A stretch of DNA of 64,000 nucleotides, taken from contig NZ_JAJNQN010000016.1 of the NCBI RefSeq assembly GCF_022227845.1, forward strand, positions 30,363 through 94,362, given 5' to 3'. Each line of letters opens with the position of its first letter. Position 1 is the stretch's first letter. The notes beneath the pieces were generated by a model that was not told the origin of the DNA, ran no database searches, and saw only the letters and a program-made list of their open reading frames with translations. Source of the DNA: Ectothiorhodospira lacustris. GTDB lineage: Bacteria; Pseudomonadota; Gammaproteobacteria; Ectothiorhodospirales; Ectothiorhodospiraceae. Positions 54,684-63,713 of the stretch are shown piece by piece. A program made the translations under genes and the position numbers.

Positions 54684-57600
54684 TCAGTGTGGCTGGGTGC
54701 CCTGAGTCGGGATCCGGTCTCTCCACTGCAGGATCAGGGCTTCGGCGGACAGGGGCCTGCTGAACAAGTAGCCTTGGCCTGCCAGGCATCCTTCCTTGAG
54801 CAGGAAGTTCAGCTGACGTTCCTCCTCGATGCCTTCCGCCACGGTCTCCAGTCCCAGGCTCCTGCCCAGGCCGATGATGGCCCGGACGATGGTTTCGTCA
54901 TTGGTGTCACGCCCTACGTCATGGACGAAGGACTGGTCGATCTTGATCCGGTCCAGGGGCAGACGCTTCAGATATGACAGGCATGAATAACCGATGCCGA
55001 AGTCATCAACCGCCAGTTTGACCCCAAGCGACTTGAGTTCCTGTAATACGCTCAGGGTCTTTTCAGGGGCTCGCATGATCAGGGATTCCGTGACTTCCAG
55101 TTCCAGGCATTGGGCCGGGAGATCAAAGTCAGCCAATGCTTGCTTGACCTGGGTCACCAGAGCGTCCCGTTCCAGTTGTTGGACAGACAGGTTGACGGCG
55201 ACCTGAGGTACGTCAATGCCTTCCCTGCGCCACAGGCTCATTTGTCGGCAGGCATTTCTCAGGACCCAGTTGCCGATCTCGCCGATGATGCCGATATCTT
55301 CCGCCAGTGGGATGAAGTCCGCAGGACCCGTCATGCCCAGGCTGGGGTGGTGCCATCGCACCAGTGCTTCAACACCCAGGAAGCCTTGAGTGTTAAGTTC
55401 AATCTGCGGCTGATAATGAAGGATCAGTTCGTTGCGGGAACAGGCGCCGCGCAGGGCGGCCTCCAGTTTCAGCCTTTCCAGGACGCCCGCCGAGAGGTTG
55501 GGGGCAAAGAAGTGGTAGTCATTGCGTCCGTCGCTCTTGGCCTGATACATGGCCAGGTCTGCGTGCTTGAGCAGGGTGTCCGCATCCCGCCCATCTTCCG
55601 GATAGACCGCAACGCCGATGCTGGCGGTGACGATCACTTCGTGTTCATCCAGTTTGATGGGGACTGCCAGCACGCCGAGAATTTTCTGGCACAGGGTCTG
55701 GATGTTGGCCATGGAGGCATCGTTTTCCAGGAGCAGCACGAATTCATCTCCCCCCAGTCGTGCCAGCGTGTCCGAGGCGCGCACGTTATCGGCCATGCGC
55801 TTGGCAACGGTCTGCAACAGACGATCCCCCAGGCTATGTCCCAGGGTGTCGTTGATGGTCTTGAATCGATCCAGATCGATGAACAGCAGGGCCAGGGTAT
55901 TGCCCTGGCGCTGCGCTCTGAGCAGACTGTGGCTCAGGCGATCCTTGAGCAGGACCCGATTGGCCAAGCCGGTAAGAGGATCGAAATGGGCCATGAACTC
56001 CAGCTGTTTCTGGGCTTCCTTGACCTGACCGATATCGCTGAACACACCCACATAGTGGGTGATCTCGCCCTGGTCATCCCTGACTGCGCTGATGGTCAGC
56101 CATTCGGGGTAGAGCGTACCGTCCTTACGTTTGTTCCAGACTTCTCCCCGCCAGGTGCCGGAGTCATGCAGTTGCCGCATGAGGGCTTCGTAGAAGCCTT
56201 CGTCATGTTTGCCCGATTTGAGCAAGGCCGGTGTATGGCCGAGGGCTTCCTGCTCCGAATAGCCGGTGATCTCGGTGAAGGCGGGGTTGACCGCCACGAT
56301 GCGCCGTTGCACATCCGTGACCATGATGCCTTCTGCTGCCGCCTGAAACACTCGATCTGCCAGTCGCAGGCGCTCTTCGATGCGGATTCTTTCGGTAATA
56401 TCATGTACGACGGCATGGAGCAGATTCCTGCCTTTGACCTGAATCATCCCGGTATAGATCTCGACCTGCCGCAGTTCCCCGCAGGCCAGGCGATGGGTAT
56501 CTCTTAAATGCTCCTGTTTTTCCAGGGACAGGTGAGCCGGCTGAATCCTGGTTTCCCCGGGGGCTTGGGTCGTGATGTCGGTAAAGCACTTTTTCGAGAG
56601 GGCTGCTCGGTCCCAGCCGTAGAACTGGCAGGCACCGGGATTGGCATCCACGATACGTCCGTCTTCAGGATCGATCAGCAGCATGACGGAGTGGCTGTTT
56701 TCGAACAGGCTGCGGTAGCGGGATTCGCTTTCCTGCAAAGCGGCTTCGGTGGCCCGCCGCTTCTGTTCCAGAGCCAGATGCTGCAGGGCATAGGAAAAAT
56801 CTTCAGTGATGTCCTGTACCAGGCGGTCGATCTGTGGGGTAAAACTCTCCGCCGTGTCCGACATGAAACTGGCGATGCCGACCAAGCGGTATTCCCGCAT
56901 GAGCGGGTAATGCCCGAAGGTGTGGACACCGTTGAGCTGGGCCCAGGCTCGCCACTGGGGCGGGGCGTCCGGGTCATCGCGGTGGGCGTAGACGTAAGGC
57001 TGGCGGTTGATGGTGCGCCAAGCCTCCATGAGCGGCATGGAGCGGCATTGCTGCGGTGTTAAACCGTTGAAGGACTTGGGCACCGGATCTGCCCCGGGTT
57101 CCGGACACAGGCTGATGACACAGGCATTGAAACGGCCGTAATCCACGGCGATACGGGTCAGATTATCCAGCAGCAGCTGTTCGTCCTCGATGCGCACGAT
57201 GGCCTGATTGACCGCGCTCAGGGTGGCATAGAGCATGCTGATCTGAGCCACTTGCATTTCTGCCCGCTTGCGTTCGGTAATATCCCGATTGACGCCTCTT
57301 CTACCCTGATATTGGCCATCCTCGCCGATGACGGGCTGGCATTCGTGCTCGATCCAGCGGATGTCTCCGTCGGCATGGCGAATGCGCAGTTCCATGTTGC
57401 AGGCGGAGACCCGTCCCTGTGAATGCCTGATATTTGCCTGATGGGCAATCCAGCGGGAAAGATCGGAAGGGATCAGGATCTGATCCATCATGCGGGGATT
57501 TTTCATGAAGACTTCGGGCTGATAGCCGCTGATCTCAAGGCATCCCGGGGATACATAACGGTAGCGGCCGTCCGCTCCCAGCCAGTAATCCCATACCGGA

Positions 57601-58247
57601 GAGTAGTCTGCCAGGATCTTGTAGCGGGCTTCACTTTTGCGCAGTTCGTCATGGGCCAGAGAGATTTCCATCTCGTGACGGACATGTTCCGTCAGGTCCA
57701 CCACGGCGCAGACGAACTCATGGGTATTGCCGTCCCGGCCGGGGAGTCGCGCAAGGTGGAGTTCCGCCATGAAGGAGTCACCCTCCGGGCGGATAAAGTC
57801 CATGTGTTCAACGATATGGTGACCCTTTTCTTCAGCGCGAAGCAGGGCCTGATGGAGGCTGCGTTCTTCCTCTTTGGGGATCAGCCGACGCAGGAAATAG
57901 CGACGCAGCTGGTTGGTCCGCAAGCCCAGTAGTCGATGCGCCTGGTCGTTGGAGTCCAGAATCAGGCCATGGCGATCCATCACGATTGCAGCGATGGGAA
58001 TGCCTGCAAAGAAGGCGGTATAGCGGTCCAGGGCCCGTTGCGTGGTGAGCTGTGCCTCCCTGAGTTCGGTATTCTGGATCTCCAGTTCCGCTTGGTAGAT
58101 CCTCAGTTTCTGGGTGATCTCGGCGAGGTTGGTTTCCCCCTTTTCCAGCATCTGTTCCGCCAGGTCAAAATCACCCTTTCGCAGGGCCTCCTGGGCCTGC
58201 TCTCGGATGAGTTTGATGTTTTCCTGGGTGTGTTCGTCTTTTGACAT
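54684..58247 (-). CDS. PAS-PAS-GAF-PAS GGDEF-EAL cyclic-di-GMP enzyme
   Basis: 1187 residues, soluble. Order: N-terminal helices (LIREQAQEALRKGDFDLAEQ), PAS (GIPIAAIVMDRHGLILDSND), PAS (YKILADYSPVWDYWLGADGR), a GAF-like domain (VNQAIVRIEDEQLLLDNLTR), two further PAS domains (MLLIDPEDGRIVDANPGACQ and EGIMVTDVQRRIVAVNPAF), a GGDEF domain with intact ARLGGDEFVLLL and an EAL domain with intact GVEALVRWHHP and DDFGIGYSCLSYL. Both c-di-GMP synthesis and breakdown are possible. The first ~520 residues are paralogous to the hybrid kinase at 18394-21531. A perfect CRP-type site lies about 72 bases upstream of its start. Confidence 0.92.
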   Translation of the reverse strand: MSKDEHTQENIKLIREQAQEALRKGDFDLAEQMLEKGETNLAEITQKLRIYQAELEIQNTELREAQLTTQRALDRYTAFFAGIPIAAIVMDRHGLILDSNDQAHRLLGLRTNQLRRYFLRRLIPKEEERSLHQALLRAEEKGHHIVEHMDFIRPEGDSFMAELHLARLPGRDGNTHEFVCAVVDLTEHVRHEMEISLAHDELRKSEARYKILADYSPVWDYWLGADGRYRYVSPGCLEISGYQPEVFMKNPRMMDQILIPSDLSRWIAHQANIRHSQGRVSACNMELRIRHADGDIRWIEHECQPVIGEDGQYQGRRGVNRDITERKRAEMQVAQISMLYATLSAVNQAIVRIEDEQLLLDNLTRIAVDYGRFNACVISLCPEPGADPVPKSFNGLTPQQCRSMPLMEAWRTINRQPYVYAHRDDPDAPPQWRAWAQLNGVHTFGHYPLMREYRLVGIASFMSDTAESFTPQIDRLVQDITEDFSYALQHLALEQKRRATEAALQESESRYRSLFENSHSVMLLIDPEDGRIVDANPGACQFYGWDRAALSKKCFTDITTQAPGETRIQPAHLSLEKQEHLRDTHRLACGELRQVEIYTGMIQVKGRNLLHAVVHDITERIRIEERLRLADRVFQAAAEGIMVTDVQRRIVAVNPAFTEITGYSEQEALGHTPALLKSGKHDEGFYEALMRQLHDSGTWRGEVWNKRKDGTLYPEWLTISAVRDDQGEITHYVGVFSDIGQVKEAQKQLEFMAHFDPLTGLANRVLLKDRLSHSLLRAQRQGNTLALLFIDLDRFKTINDTLGHSLGDRLLQTVAKRMADNVRASDTLARLGGDEFVLLLENDASMANIQTLCQKILGVLAVPIKLDEHEVIVTASIGVAVYPEDGRDADTLLKHADLAMYQAKSDGRNDYHFFAPNLSAGVLERLKLEAALRGACSRNELILHYQPQIELNTQGFLGVEALVRWHHPSLGMTGPADFIPLAEDIGIIGEIGNWVLRNACRQMSLWRREGIDVPQVAVNLSVQQLERDALVTQVKQALADFDLPAQCLELEVTESLIMRAPEKTLSVLQELKSLGVKLAVDDFGIGYSCLSYLKRLPLDRIKIDQSFVHDVGRDTNDETIVRAIIGLGRSLGLETVAEGIEEERQLNFLLKEGCLAGQGYLFSRPLSAEALILQWRDRIPTQGTQPH

Positions 58248-58318
58248 CAGCTTGCTGGCATATTGGGGCTATGGAACAGGGTCTCTTGCAGACACGGCCG
58301 AAAGAGCGTCCATATTCA

Positions 58319-58334
58319 TGTGAGCTGCATCACA
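58319..58334. promoter_or_regulatory. Consensus CRP/Vfr-type binding site
   Basis: TGTGA-GCTGCA-TCACA is the exact CRP core consensus (TGTGA-N6-TCACA). It lies in the 226-base divergent region between the GGDEF-EAL gene (72 bases before its ATG) and the flavin reductase gene. No CRP gene is visible in the window; the Dnr-type protein at 59030 should recognise a different site. Confidence 0.6.
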
Positions 58335-58473
58335 GGGTTGACCGTGGCATCATAACCCAGCGCTGCCCGGCTTTCCTTCATAATCAGTACAAATCCCTGG
58401 CTCCCTCCGTGGCGCAAGGTCGTACGGGAGCTCGGGTGTACCTTGCGGCACACTTCCACTGCAGGCCAAACCG

Positions 58474-58992
58474 ATGAAGCCTTCCGGCATGATCTTTCCC
58501 GAGCCGAAGCCGGTCACCGATGATCGCGTGTTGCGTGATGCCCTGGGGCGTTTTGCCACGGGCATCACCGTGATCACCTGTCGTGATCCGGACGGCGGAA
58601 CCCCCCAGGGATTTACCGCGAACTCCTTCAGTTCGGTGTCACTGGACCCGCCGCTGGTGCTCTTCAGCCTGCGCAAGGAGGCCCAGTGCCTGCCTGCGTT
58701 TCTTGGCAGCGGCGCATTTGCCGTCAATGTGCTGGCGCAAGACCAGACCGAGGTATCCGCCCGTTTCGCATCCAGTGATCCGGATCGTTGGGCAGGGGTT
58801 GGACACGCAGTCTGGTCCACCGGGGCACCGATTCTCCACGATATGCTGGCAAGCTTTGAGTGTCGCACCGTGGCCACTCACGAAGGCGGCGATCATGTCA
58901 TTTTCATTGGTGAGGTGCTCGCCCTGTCAACTCCTCGGGAAGCGCCTCCGTTGCTGTATTTTCGTGGTGCCTACCAAACATTGCGTACCTGA
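58474..58992 (+). CDS. Flavin reductase family protein
   Basis: 172 residues of the FMN-binding split-barrel flavin reductase family: RDALGRFATGITVITCRDPD, GFTANSFSSVSLDPPLVLFS and GDHVIFIGEVLAL. Such proteins reduce FMN or FAD with NAD(P)H for a partner monooxygenase or act as stand-alone reductases. No monooxygenase gene is adjacent. The Dnr-like regulator gene follows 37 bases downstream, so a common transcript is possible. Confidence 0.88.
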   Translation: MKPSGMIFPEPKPVTDDRVLRDALGRFATGITVITCRDPDGGTPQGFTANSFSSVSLDPPLVLFSLRKEAQCLPAFLGSGAFAVNVLAQDQTEVSARFASSDPDRWAGVGHAVWSTGAPILHDMLASFECRTVATHEGGDHVIFIGEVLALSTPREAPPLLYFRGAYQTLRT

Positions 58993-59029
58993 CGGGGGCA
59001 ATGGTGAATTGCCCGAGGTGGGAAACTCC

Positions 59030-59704
59030 ATGATCCAGCCCGCTGAATTGCAGCGCCTGCCCCTGTTCGAACCCCTGTCGGTGGCGCAGCTGGAGTACGT
59101 CCGCAGCACCGCCCGGGAGCGGTCGTGCATGGCCGGCGAGCCCCTTTTCACGCAGGGTGATGCCGCCCGCCATTTCTTTCTGGTGCGGCGTGGGGGGATT
59201 AAGCTGTTCCTGCTTTCTCGCGAGGGGGACGAGAAGGTCGTTGAAGTCATCCAGACAGGGCAGCTCTTTGCCGAGGCCGTGATGTTCATGGAGCAGCGGC
59301 GTTATCCGGTGAATGCCACCGCTCTGGCGGACACGGAACTCGTGATCTTTGACCATGACACCTTCCTGTCCCTGCTCGCCGAGACCCCCGGCCTGGCCCT
59401 GAAGATGCTGGGTAGTCTCAGCCGACGGGTCCATGGTCTGCTCAGTCATATTGATGAACTCACCCTCCACAATGCCACTTACCGCCTGGTAGCCTACCTG
59501 CTGTCACAGCCTCAGGACGATACGGGAGAGGTGCGTCTGGACCTGCCCAAGCAGGTCATTGCTTCACGTCTGTCCATGAAACCCGAAACCCTATCGCGAA
59601 TCCTGGCTCGACTCAGGACGCAGGCATTGGTGGAAGTATCCGGGGAGACCCTGCTGCTCAAGGACAAGAATGGCTTGCGCCGGTTGCTGGGGCAGGAGAT
59701 CTGA
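59030..59704 (+). CDS. Crp/Fnr-family regulator, Dnr-like
   Basis: 224 residues. The cNMP-binding-like sensor domain carries LFEPLSVAQLEYV, FFLVRRGGIKLFLLSREGDE and the Dnr-like FAEAVMFMEQRRYP. It is followed by the dimer helix (LSRRVHGLLSHIDELTLHNA) and a helix-turn-helix ending SMKPETLSRILARLR. The FNR iron-sulfur cysteines are missing. The match to Dnr of Pseudomonas, a haem-based NO sensor controlling denitrification, is good in the sensor and helix regions, but no denitrification genes are present here. The ATG at 59030 has GAGGTGG upstream; the longer frame lies inside the flavin reductase gene. Confidence 0.85.
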   Translation: MIQPAELQRLPLFEPLSVAQLEYVRSTARERSCMAGEPLFTQGDAARHFFLVRRGGIKLFLLSREGDEKVVEVIQTGQLFAEAVMFMEQRRYPVNATALADTELVIFDHDTFLSLLAETPGLALKMLGSLSRRVHGLLSHIDELTLHNATYRLVAYLLSQPQDDTGEVRLDLPKQVIASRLSMKPETLSRILARLRTQALVEVSGETLLLKDKNGLRRLLGQEI

Positions 59705-59772
59705 TTCCAGGCCAGTCTCTTGTGCATCCGTGCCGGCCATCGCGTGTTTCACGATAATTTTGGGATACGGAG

Positions 59773-60864
59773 ATGATGCGCCGATTGACTCTGTTCATCC
59801 TTTTGCTGTTGCTGCTGGTCGTCTTTACACCGTTTACCGGGTGGGTCGTCTGGACGGAGCGCAATCCCGATCTGGAACGGGAATTCCGTATTACCGTACA
59901 GGAACGGCTGGAAACCTGGTTTCCCGAGGCCATGTCGCTGCCGCCGGAACTGATCGGGTTCATCCCCCGTGGCGACGCTCGTGAAGACACCGTCCCTGAT
60001 GTAGTCTTGATCCATGGTCTGGATGAGCCGGGCGGAATCTGGGATGACCTCATACCTCTGCTGGAGGCGGCCTGCCTGACGGTATGGGAGTTTCGCTACC
60101 CCAATGATCAGGCCATTGACCGGAGTGCCGACCTTCTTGCGGAACACTGGAAAACACTGGATGCAGGCCGTTCGGTGACCCTGATCGGGCATAGCATGGG
60201 AGGATTGGTCATCCGGGACTTCGTTTCCCGTTGGCGACATCCCGTTGAAGAAACGTCCGAGTTATCCGGTCCCCGGGTGATGGGCACCGTTATGGTGGGT
60301 ACACCCAACCAGGGTTCCGAATGGGCCAGACTGCGGGTCTGGCTTGAGGTGCGCGAATGGTTGGCGGATATCCCTGAAGGCAGGTTCTCCCTCTGGGCTG
60401 GTTTGCGTGACGGCACCGGCGCGGCCAAGATCGACCTGCAACCCGACAGTGAATTTTTGCGAGATCTGAACCGCAGGCCCTGGCCCGCCGAGGTGCCCGT
60501 TCGCGTGATCGGCGGTCAGCTCACCGAACCCACACCGACCATGCGCGCCAGCCTGGATGTCCTGTCCGAGGAACTGGGTATTGAGGACCTACCGACCCGG
60601 CTCGAGGCCTGGTGGTCTTCCACCGGGGAGTCCCTGGGAGATGGTGCCGTACCGGTGATCTCGTTGGCATTTGACGGTGCCCCGGAGCCGGTGATCGTGC
60701 CCGCATCCCATCGCGGCCTGCTGGTGCAGATGCCTTTTGCCGACCAGAAACCGCCGGCAATTCCGCTGATAGTCGAGCAGTTGCAGGAATGGAACGGCGG
60801 ATGTGAAGAACAAGGCGTTGCCGCCCGGTCGAATCAACAGGCTGGGCATGAGCCCGAACATTGA
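59773..60864 (+). CDS. Membrane-anchored alpha/beta hydrolase, lipase-like
   Basis: 363 residues. An N-terminal hydrophobic segment (RLTLFILLLLLLVVFTPFTG) is a signal anchor. The hydrolase core has the oxyanion loop VLIHGLDEPGGIWDDL, the nucleophile elbow LIGHSMGGLV and TPNQGSEWA; the catalytic His is probably in PASHRGLL. It resembles PGAP1-like or triacylglycerol lipase-type hydrolases; substrate unknown. Two adjacent ATG codons (59773, 59776) are both possible. It lies 15 bases before the alpha-hydroxy-acid oxidase gene. Confidence 0.85.
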   Translation: MMRRLTLFILLLLLLVVFTPFTGWVVWTERNPDLEREFRITVQERLETWFPEAMSLPPELIGFIPRGDAREDTVPDVVLIHGLDEPGGIWDDLIPLLEAACLTVWEFRYPNDQAIDRSADLLAEHWKTLDAGRSVTLIGHSMGGLVIRDFVSRWRHPVEETSELSGPRVMGTVMVGTPNQGSEWARLRVWLEVREWLADIPEGRFSLWAGLRDGTGAAKIDLQPDSEFLRDLNRRPWPAEVPVRVIGGQLTEPTPTMRASLDVLSEELGIEDLPTRLEAWWSSTGESLGDGAVPVISLAFDGAPEPVIVPASHRGLLVQMPFADQKPPAIPLIVEQLQEWNGGCEEQGVAARSNQQAGHEPEH

Positions 60865-60878
60865 GGGGGAGAACCGAT

Positions 60879-62048
60879 ATGCCCGTCATCACCCGGATCG
60901 AAGACCTTCGCTGCATCCATGAACGCCGTGTCCCCCGGATGTTTTATGACTATGTGGAATCCGGTAGCTGGACTGAGCAGACCTTCCGCGAAAATACCAC
61001 CGATTTTTCGCATATCCGCCTGCGCCAGCGTGTGGCGGTCGACATGTCCGGGCGCAGTACGCGATCACGAATGATCGGCGAAGCAGTGGCCATGCCGGTG
61101 GCGCTGGCCCCGGTGGGGCTGACGGGCATGCAATCGGCGGATGGCGAAATCAAGGCGGCTCGGGCCGCCGAGGCATTCGGCGTACCCTTCACGCTGTCCA
61201 CCATGTCCATCTGTTCGATCGAGGATGTGGCGGAGCACACCACCAAGCCCTTTTGGTTTCAGGTCTACACACTCAAAGACGATGATTTCATGGCCCGGCT
61301 CTTCGAGCGCGCCCGCGCCGCCCGATGTTCGGCCATCGTGGTCACGGTGGATCTGCAGGTGTTGGGACAGCGGCACAAGGATCTGAAAAACGGACTGTCC
61401 GCGCCACCGAAGCTGACGGTGAAATCCATCGCCGATCTGATGACGAAAATCCCCTGGGGGCTGGAAATGCTCGGCACCAGGCGCCGCTTCTTCGGCAACA
61501 TCGTGGGGCACGCCAAAGGCGTGACGGACCCTTCCTCACTCTCCACCTGGACGGCAGAGGCGTTCGACGTCTCCCTGGACTGGAAACGCATCGCCCGGTT
61601 CAAGGACATGTGGGGCGGCAAGATGATCATCAAGGGCATCATGGACCCTGAGGATGCGCGCCGCGCGGTCGATGTGGGGGCGGATGCGATCGTCGTATCG
61701 AACCACGGCGGACGCCAACTCGATGGGGCAGTCAGCTCGATTCGCATGCTGCCCTCGATTCTGGATGCTGTGGGCGACCAGGTTGAAGTCCACTTCGACG
61801 GTGGTATCCGCTCCGGGCAGGATGTTCTCAAGGCGCTGGCACTGGGGGCGAGAGGCACCTATATCGGCCGGGCCTACAACTATGGGCTGGGGGCCATGGG
61901 TGAGCAGGGGGTGACCAGGGCACTTGAGATCATTCACAAGGAACTGGATATCACGATGGCGCTCTGCGGCGAGACCGATGTAGCCCGGCTGGGCCTTCAT
62001 AACCTTTATGTGCCTCAAGGCTTCGGAGACCCGACGGTTCTGGTGTGA
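60879..62048 (+). CDS. FMN-dependent alpha-hydroxy-acid oxidase/dehydrogenase, LldD-like
   Basis: 389 residues of the FMN alpha-hydroxy-acid oxidase family, which oxidises L-lactate, mandelate or similar acids. Motifs: YDYVESGSWTEQTFREN at the N-terminus, APVGLTGM, VTVDLQVLGQRHKD, the catalytic VVSNHGGRQLDGA stretch (His and Arg) and HFDGGIRSGQDVLKALALGA for FMN phosphate binding. In L-lactate dehydrogenase the stretch is SNHGGRQLDG, as here. The ATG at 60879 has GGGGGAG about eight bases upstream; a TTG at 60861 is rejected. Confidence 0.9.
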   Translation: MPVITRIEDLRCIHERRVPRMFYDYVESGSWTEQTFRENTTDFSHIRLRQRVAVDMSGRSTRSRMIGEAVAMPVALAPVGLTGMQSADGEIKAARAAEAFGVPFTLSTMSICSIEDVAEHTTKPFWFQVYTLKDDDFMARLFERARAARCSAIVVTVDLQVLGQRHKDLKNGLSAPPKLTVKSIADLMTKIPWGLEMLGTRRRFFGNIVGHAKGVTDPSSLSTWTAEAFDVSLDWKRIARFKDMWGGKMIIKGIMDPEDARRAVDVGADAIVVSNHGGRQLDGAVSSIRMLPSILDAVGDQVEVHFDGGIRSGQDVLKALALGARGTYIGRAYNYGLGAMGEQGVTRALEIIHKELDITMALCGETDVARLGLHNLYVPQGFGDPTVLV

Positions 62049-62145
62049 TCCTGCCCTGGTCAAGAAAGTTGGTCTTCCAATCCCTCAGCTTGGTGTACGA
62101 TTCACCCTCTCTCCGAGAAAAACGCTTCCCACTGATATCGTTCCC

Positions 62146-62625
62146 ATGATTGCCATTGCCTGGTTCCTTGCCGCTCTGCTCGTCATTCTGGGACTCGCGG
62201 GACTTATCCTGCCGGCGTTGCCCGGCCCACTGCTGCTATTTGCCGGTCTGTGGACTGCGGCTTGGGCGGAGGGATTCGCCCACGTGGGATCCAAAACCCT
62301 GATCGTGCTGGGCCTGCTGGCGGCGCTGGCCTTTCTGGCGGATTTCGTGGCAGGTGCCTTCGGGGCTCGGCGCTACGGGGCCTCCGGCCGCTCCATCCTC
62401 GGGGCTGCCCTGGGGGCCGTGGTGGGGATGTTCTTTGGACTCATCGGTTTGTTGCTGGGTCCCTTCATAGGCGCCGTGCTGGGTGAACTGTCGGCCCGTC
62501 GAGACCTGGTGGCCGCAGGGCGTGCCGGTTGGGGAGCCACCCTCGGGCTGATACTGGGTACCGCCGCCAAGGTGGCCCTGGGCATCACCATGGTGGCACT
62601 ATTTCTGGTGGTGCGGTTCTTGTAG
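62146..62625 (+). CDS. DUF456 family small membrane protein
   Basis: 159 residues, almost entirely hydrophobic with four to five membrane spans and glycine-rich GALGAVVGMFFGLIGLLLGPFIGAVLGEL-like sequence in the middle (spans from about 1-20, 25-45, 50-70, 85-115 and 135-159). This is the DUF456 family, of unknown function. The ATG at 62146 begins the first span; no strong ribosome binding site is visible. Confidence 0.82.
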   Translation: MIAIAWFLAALLVILGLAGLILPALPGPLLLFAGLWTAAWAEGFAHVGSKTLIVLGLLAALAFLADFVAGAFGARRYGASGRSILGAALGAVVGMFFGLIGLLLGPFIGAVLGELSARRDLVAAGRAGWGATLGLILGTAAKVALGITMVALFLVVRFL

Positions 62626-62668
62626 AGAGACGGCGTCTGCATGCTCCGCGATCACTATCATTGGACAT

Positions 62669-62749
62669 TCATCGCGAGCGTCGGCACGGCGAACCTTTTG
62701 TGGCAGGACGTTTCTTCTGCCGGCAAAACCGCGCGAACGCTCGCGATGA
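62669..62749. repeat. Inverted repeat between DUF456 and osmC-type genes
   Basis: TCATCGCGAGCGT (62669-62681) is exactly complementary to ACGCTCGCGATGA (62737-62749). The element lies between convergent genes and looks like another dispersed palindromic repeat, possibly also a terminator. Apart from this the 173-base region has no gene that I can support. Confidence 0.6.
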
Positions 62750-62798
62750 CGGCGATGGCCACGTACGAATGGATGGCTTGCAGAGCACATCCCGGCTA

Positions 62799-63407
62799 TC
62801 AGGCAACAGCTTCGTTACCTTCCGCCGTTTGCGACGCATCTCTTGCCACCCTCTCCAGCGTCACTGGAACGGGTTTGCAAACCGTGCTGCAGACCGGTGA
62901 ATGCTCGCGGGCGAATGCCAGCAGACGATCGATCTCCTCATCCGTCGCATCCGCTTCGATGTCCATCCGGATACGGATCGACTCGTAACCGACAGGGACC
63001 GAGTCATCCAGGGCGAGAAAGCCCTGCAGGTCGATGTCACCGGTCAGTTCGGTAGAGAGCCGGTGGATCCGGATGCCGCGTGCAGCCGCATGCAGCACTG
63101 TCGTCGTGGTGACGCAGCCGGCAAGGGCATGCAGCAGATACTCAACGGGGTTGGCGCCCTCGTTGGCGCCGAGCAGCACCGGCGGCTCGCCGTTGGTGAA
63201 CACGAACGGCTCCGTGCGCGAGGTGTCCTCGGCACCGGCGCCGTAAAAGTCCCGGATGCTCGAGCGGTTTTCACCGCCATCGATCCACTGGTTGCGTGCG
63301 CGGAACTGGAACCGGGCCAGTGCAGGATCGTTCTTCAACGCCTCAACGGTTTGCGCCATCTGGTCGAGATTCAGGCCGTTACGGGTGTGTTGGTCATGCT
63401 GTGTCAT
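62799..63407 (-). CDS. OsmC family protein
   Basis: 202 residues. OsmC-type proteins are thiol-dependent peroxidases or reductases. Typical features are FTNGEPPVLLGANEGANPVEYLLHALAGCVTT-type sequence across residues 70-100, with the first conserved Cys in AGCVTT, and the second conserved Cys in the EHSPVCSTVCKP region near residue 175. It is convergent with the DUF456 gene and divergent from the GlxA-type gene. Confidence 0.9.
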   Translation of the reverse strand: MTQHDQHTRNGLNLDQMAQTVEALKNDPALARFQFRARNQWIDGGENRSSIRDFYGAGAEDTSRTEPFVFTNGEPPVLLGANEGANPVEYLLHALAGCVTTTTVLHAAARGIRIHRLSTELTGDIDLQGFLALDDSVPVGYESIRIRMDIEADATDEEIDRLLAFAREHSPVCSTVCKPVPVTLERVARDASQTAEGNEAVA

Positions 63408-63713
63408 GGCAGTCTCCTTTCGGTTTCATGGACTTCGAATGGGCCGCTTGGGCGGAGGCTGGGATGGCTTCCGGTCTTCCAGAGCGGCTTGACACCATGA
63501 TGAAACTTGACAAGCGGTCTTTTCAGATGGATATCTGACAATAACAGGGCATTTGTGCCACTAAATGAGGGGAGGGCGGGTGTGGTCGCGAACGCGACCG
63601 GGGGCAACAGAGAACCGGGTCAGCAGGCGAATGCACGGCGGACCCGTAGCCGGGAAGGTGCCATCAGCTAAAACAGCCGCAGGGCCACAGGCAAGAACGA
63701 AAGAGGCTTCAGC
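63408..63713 (+). other. 306-base divergent intergenic region
   Basis: It separates the OsmC gene from the GlxA-type regulator gene. Two direct TTGACA hexamers start at 63489 and 63507, 18 bases apart. The second could be the -35 box of a promoter toward the regulator, with a weak ATATCT-like -10 near 63531. No gene is supported here. Confidence 0.4.

Noticed and set aside
59030..59704. Dnr-like regulator as evidence of a denitrification island
   Set aside because: No nir, nor or nos genes are visible, and neither TTGAT-N4-ATCAA boxes nor accessory genes were seen around it.
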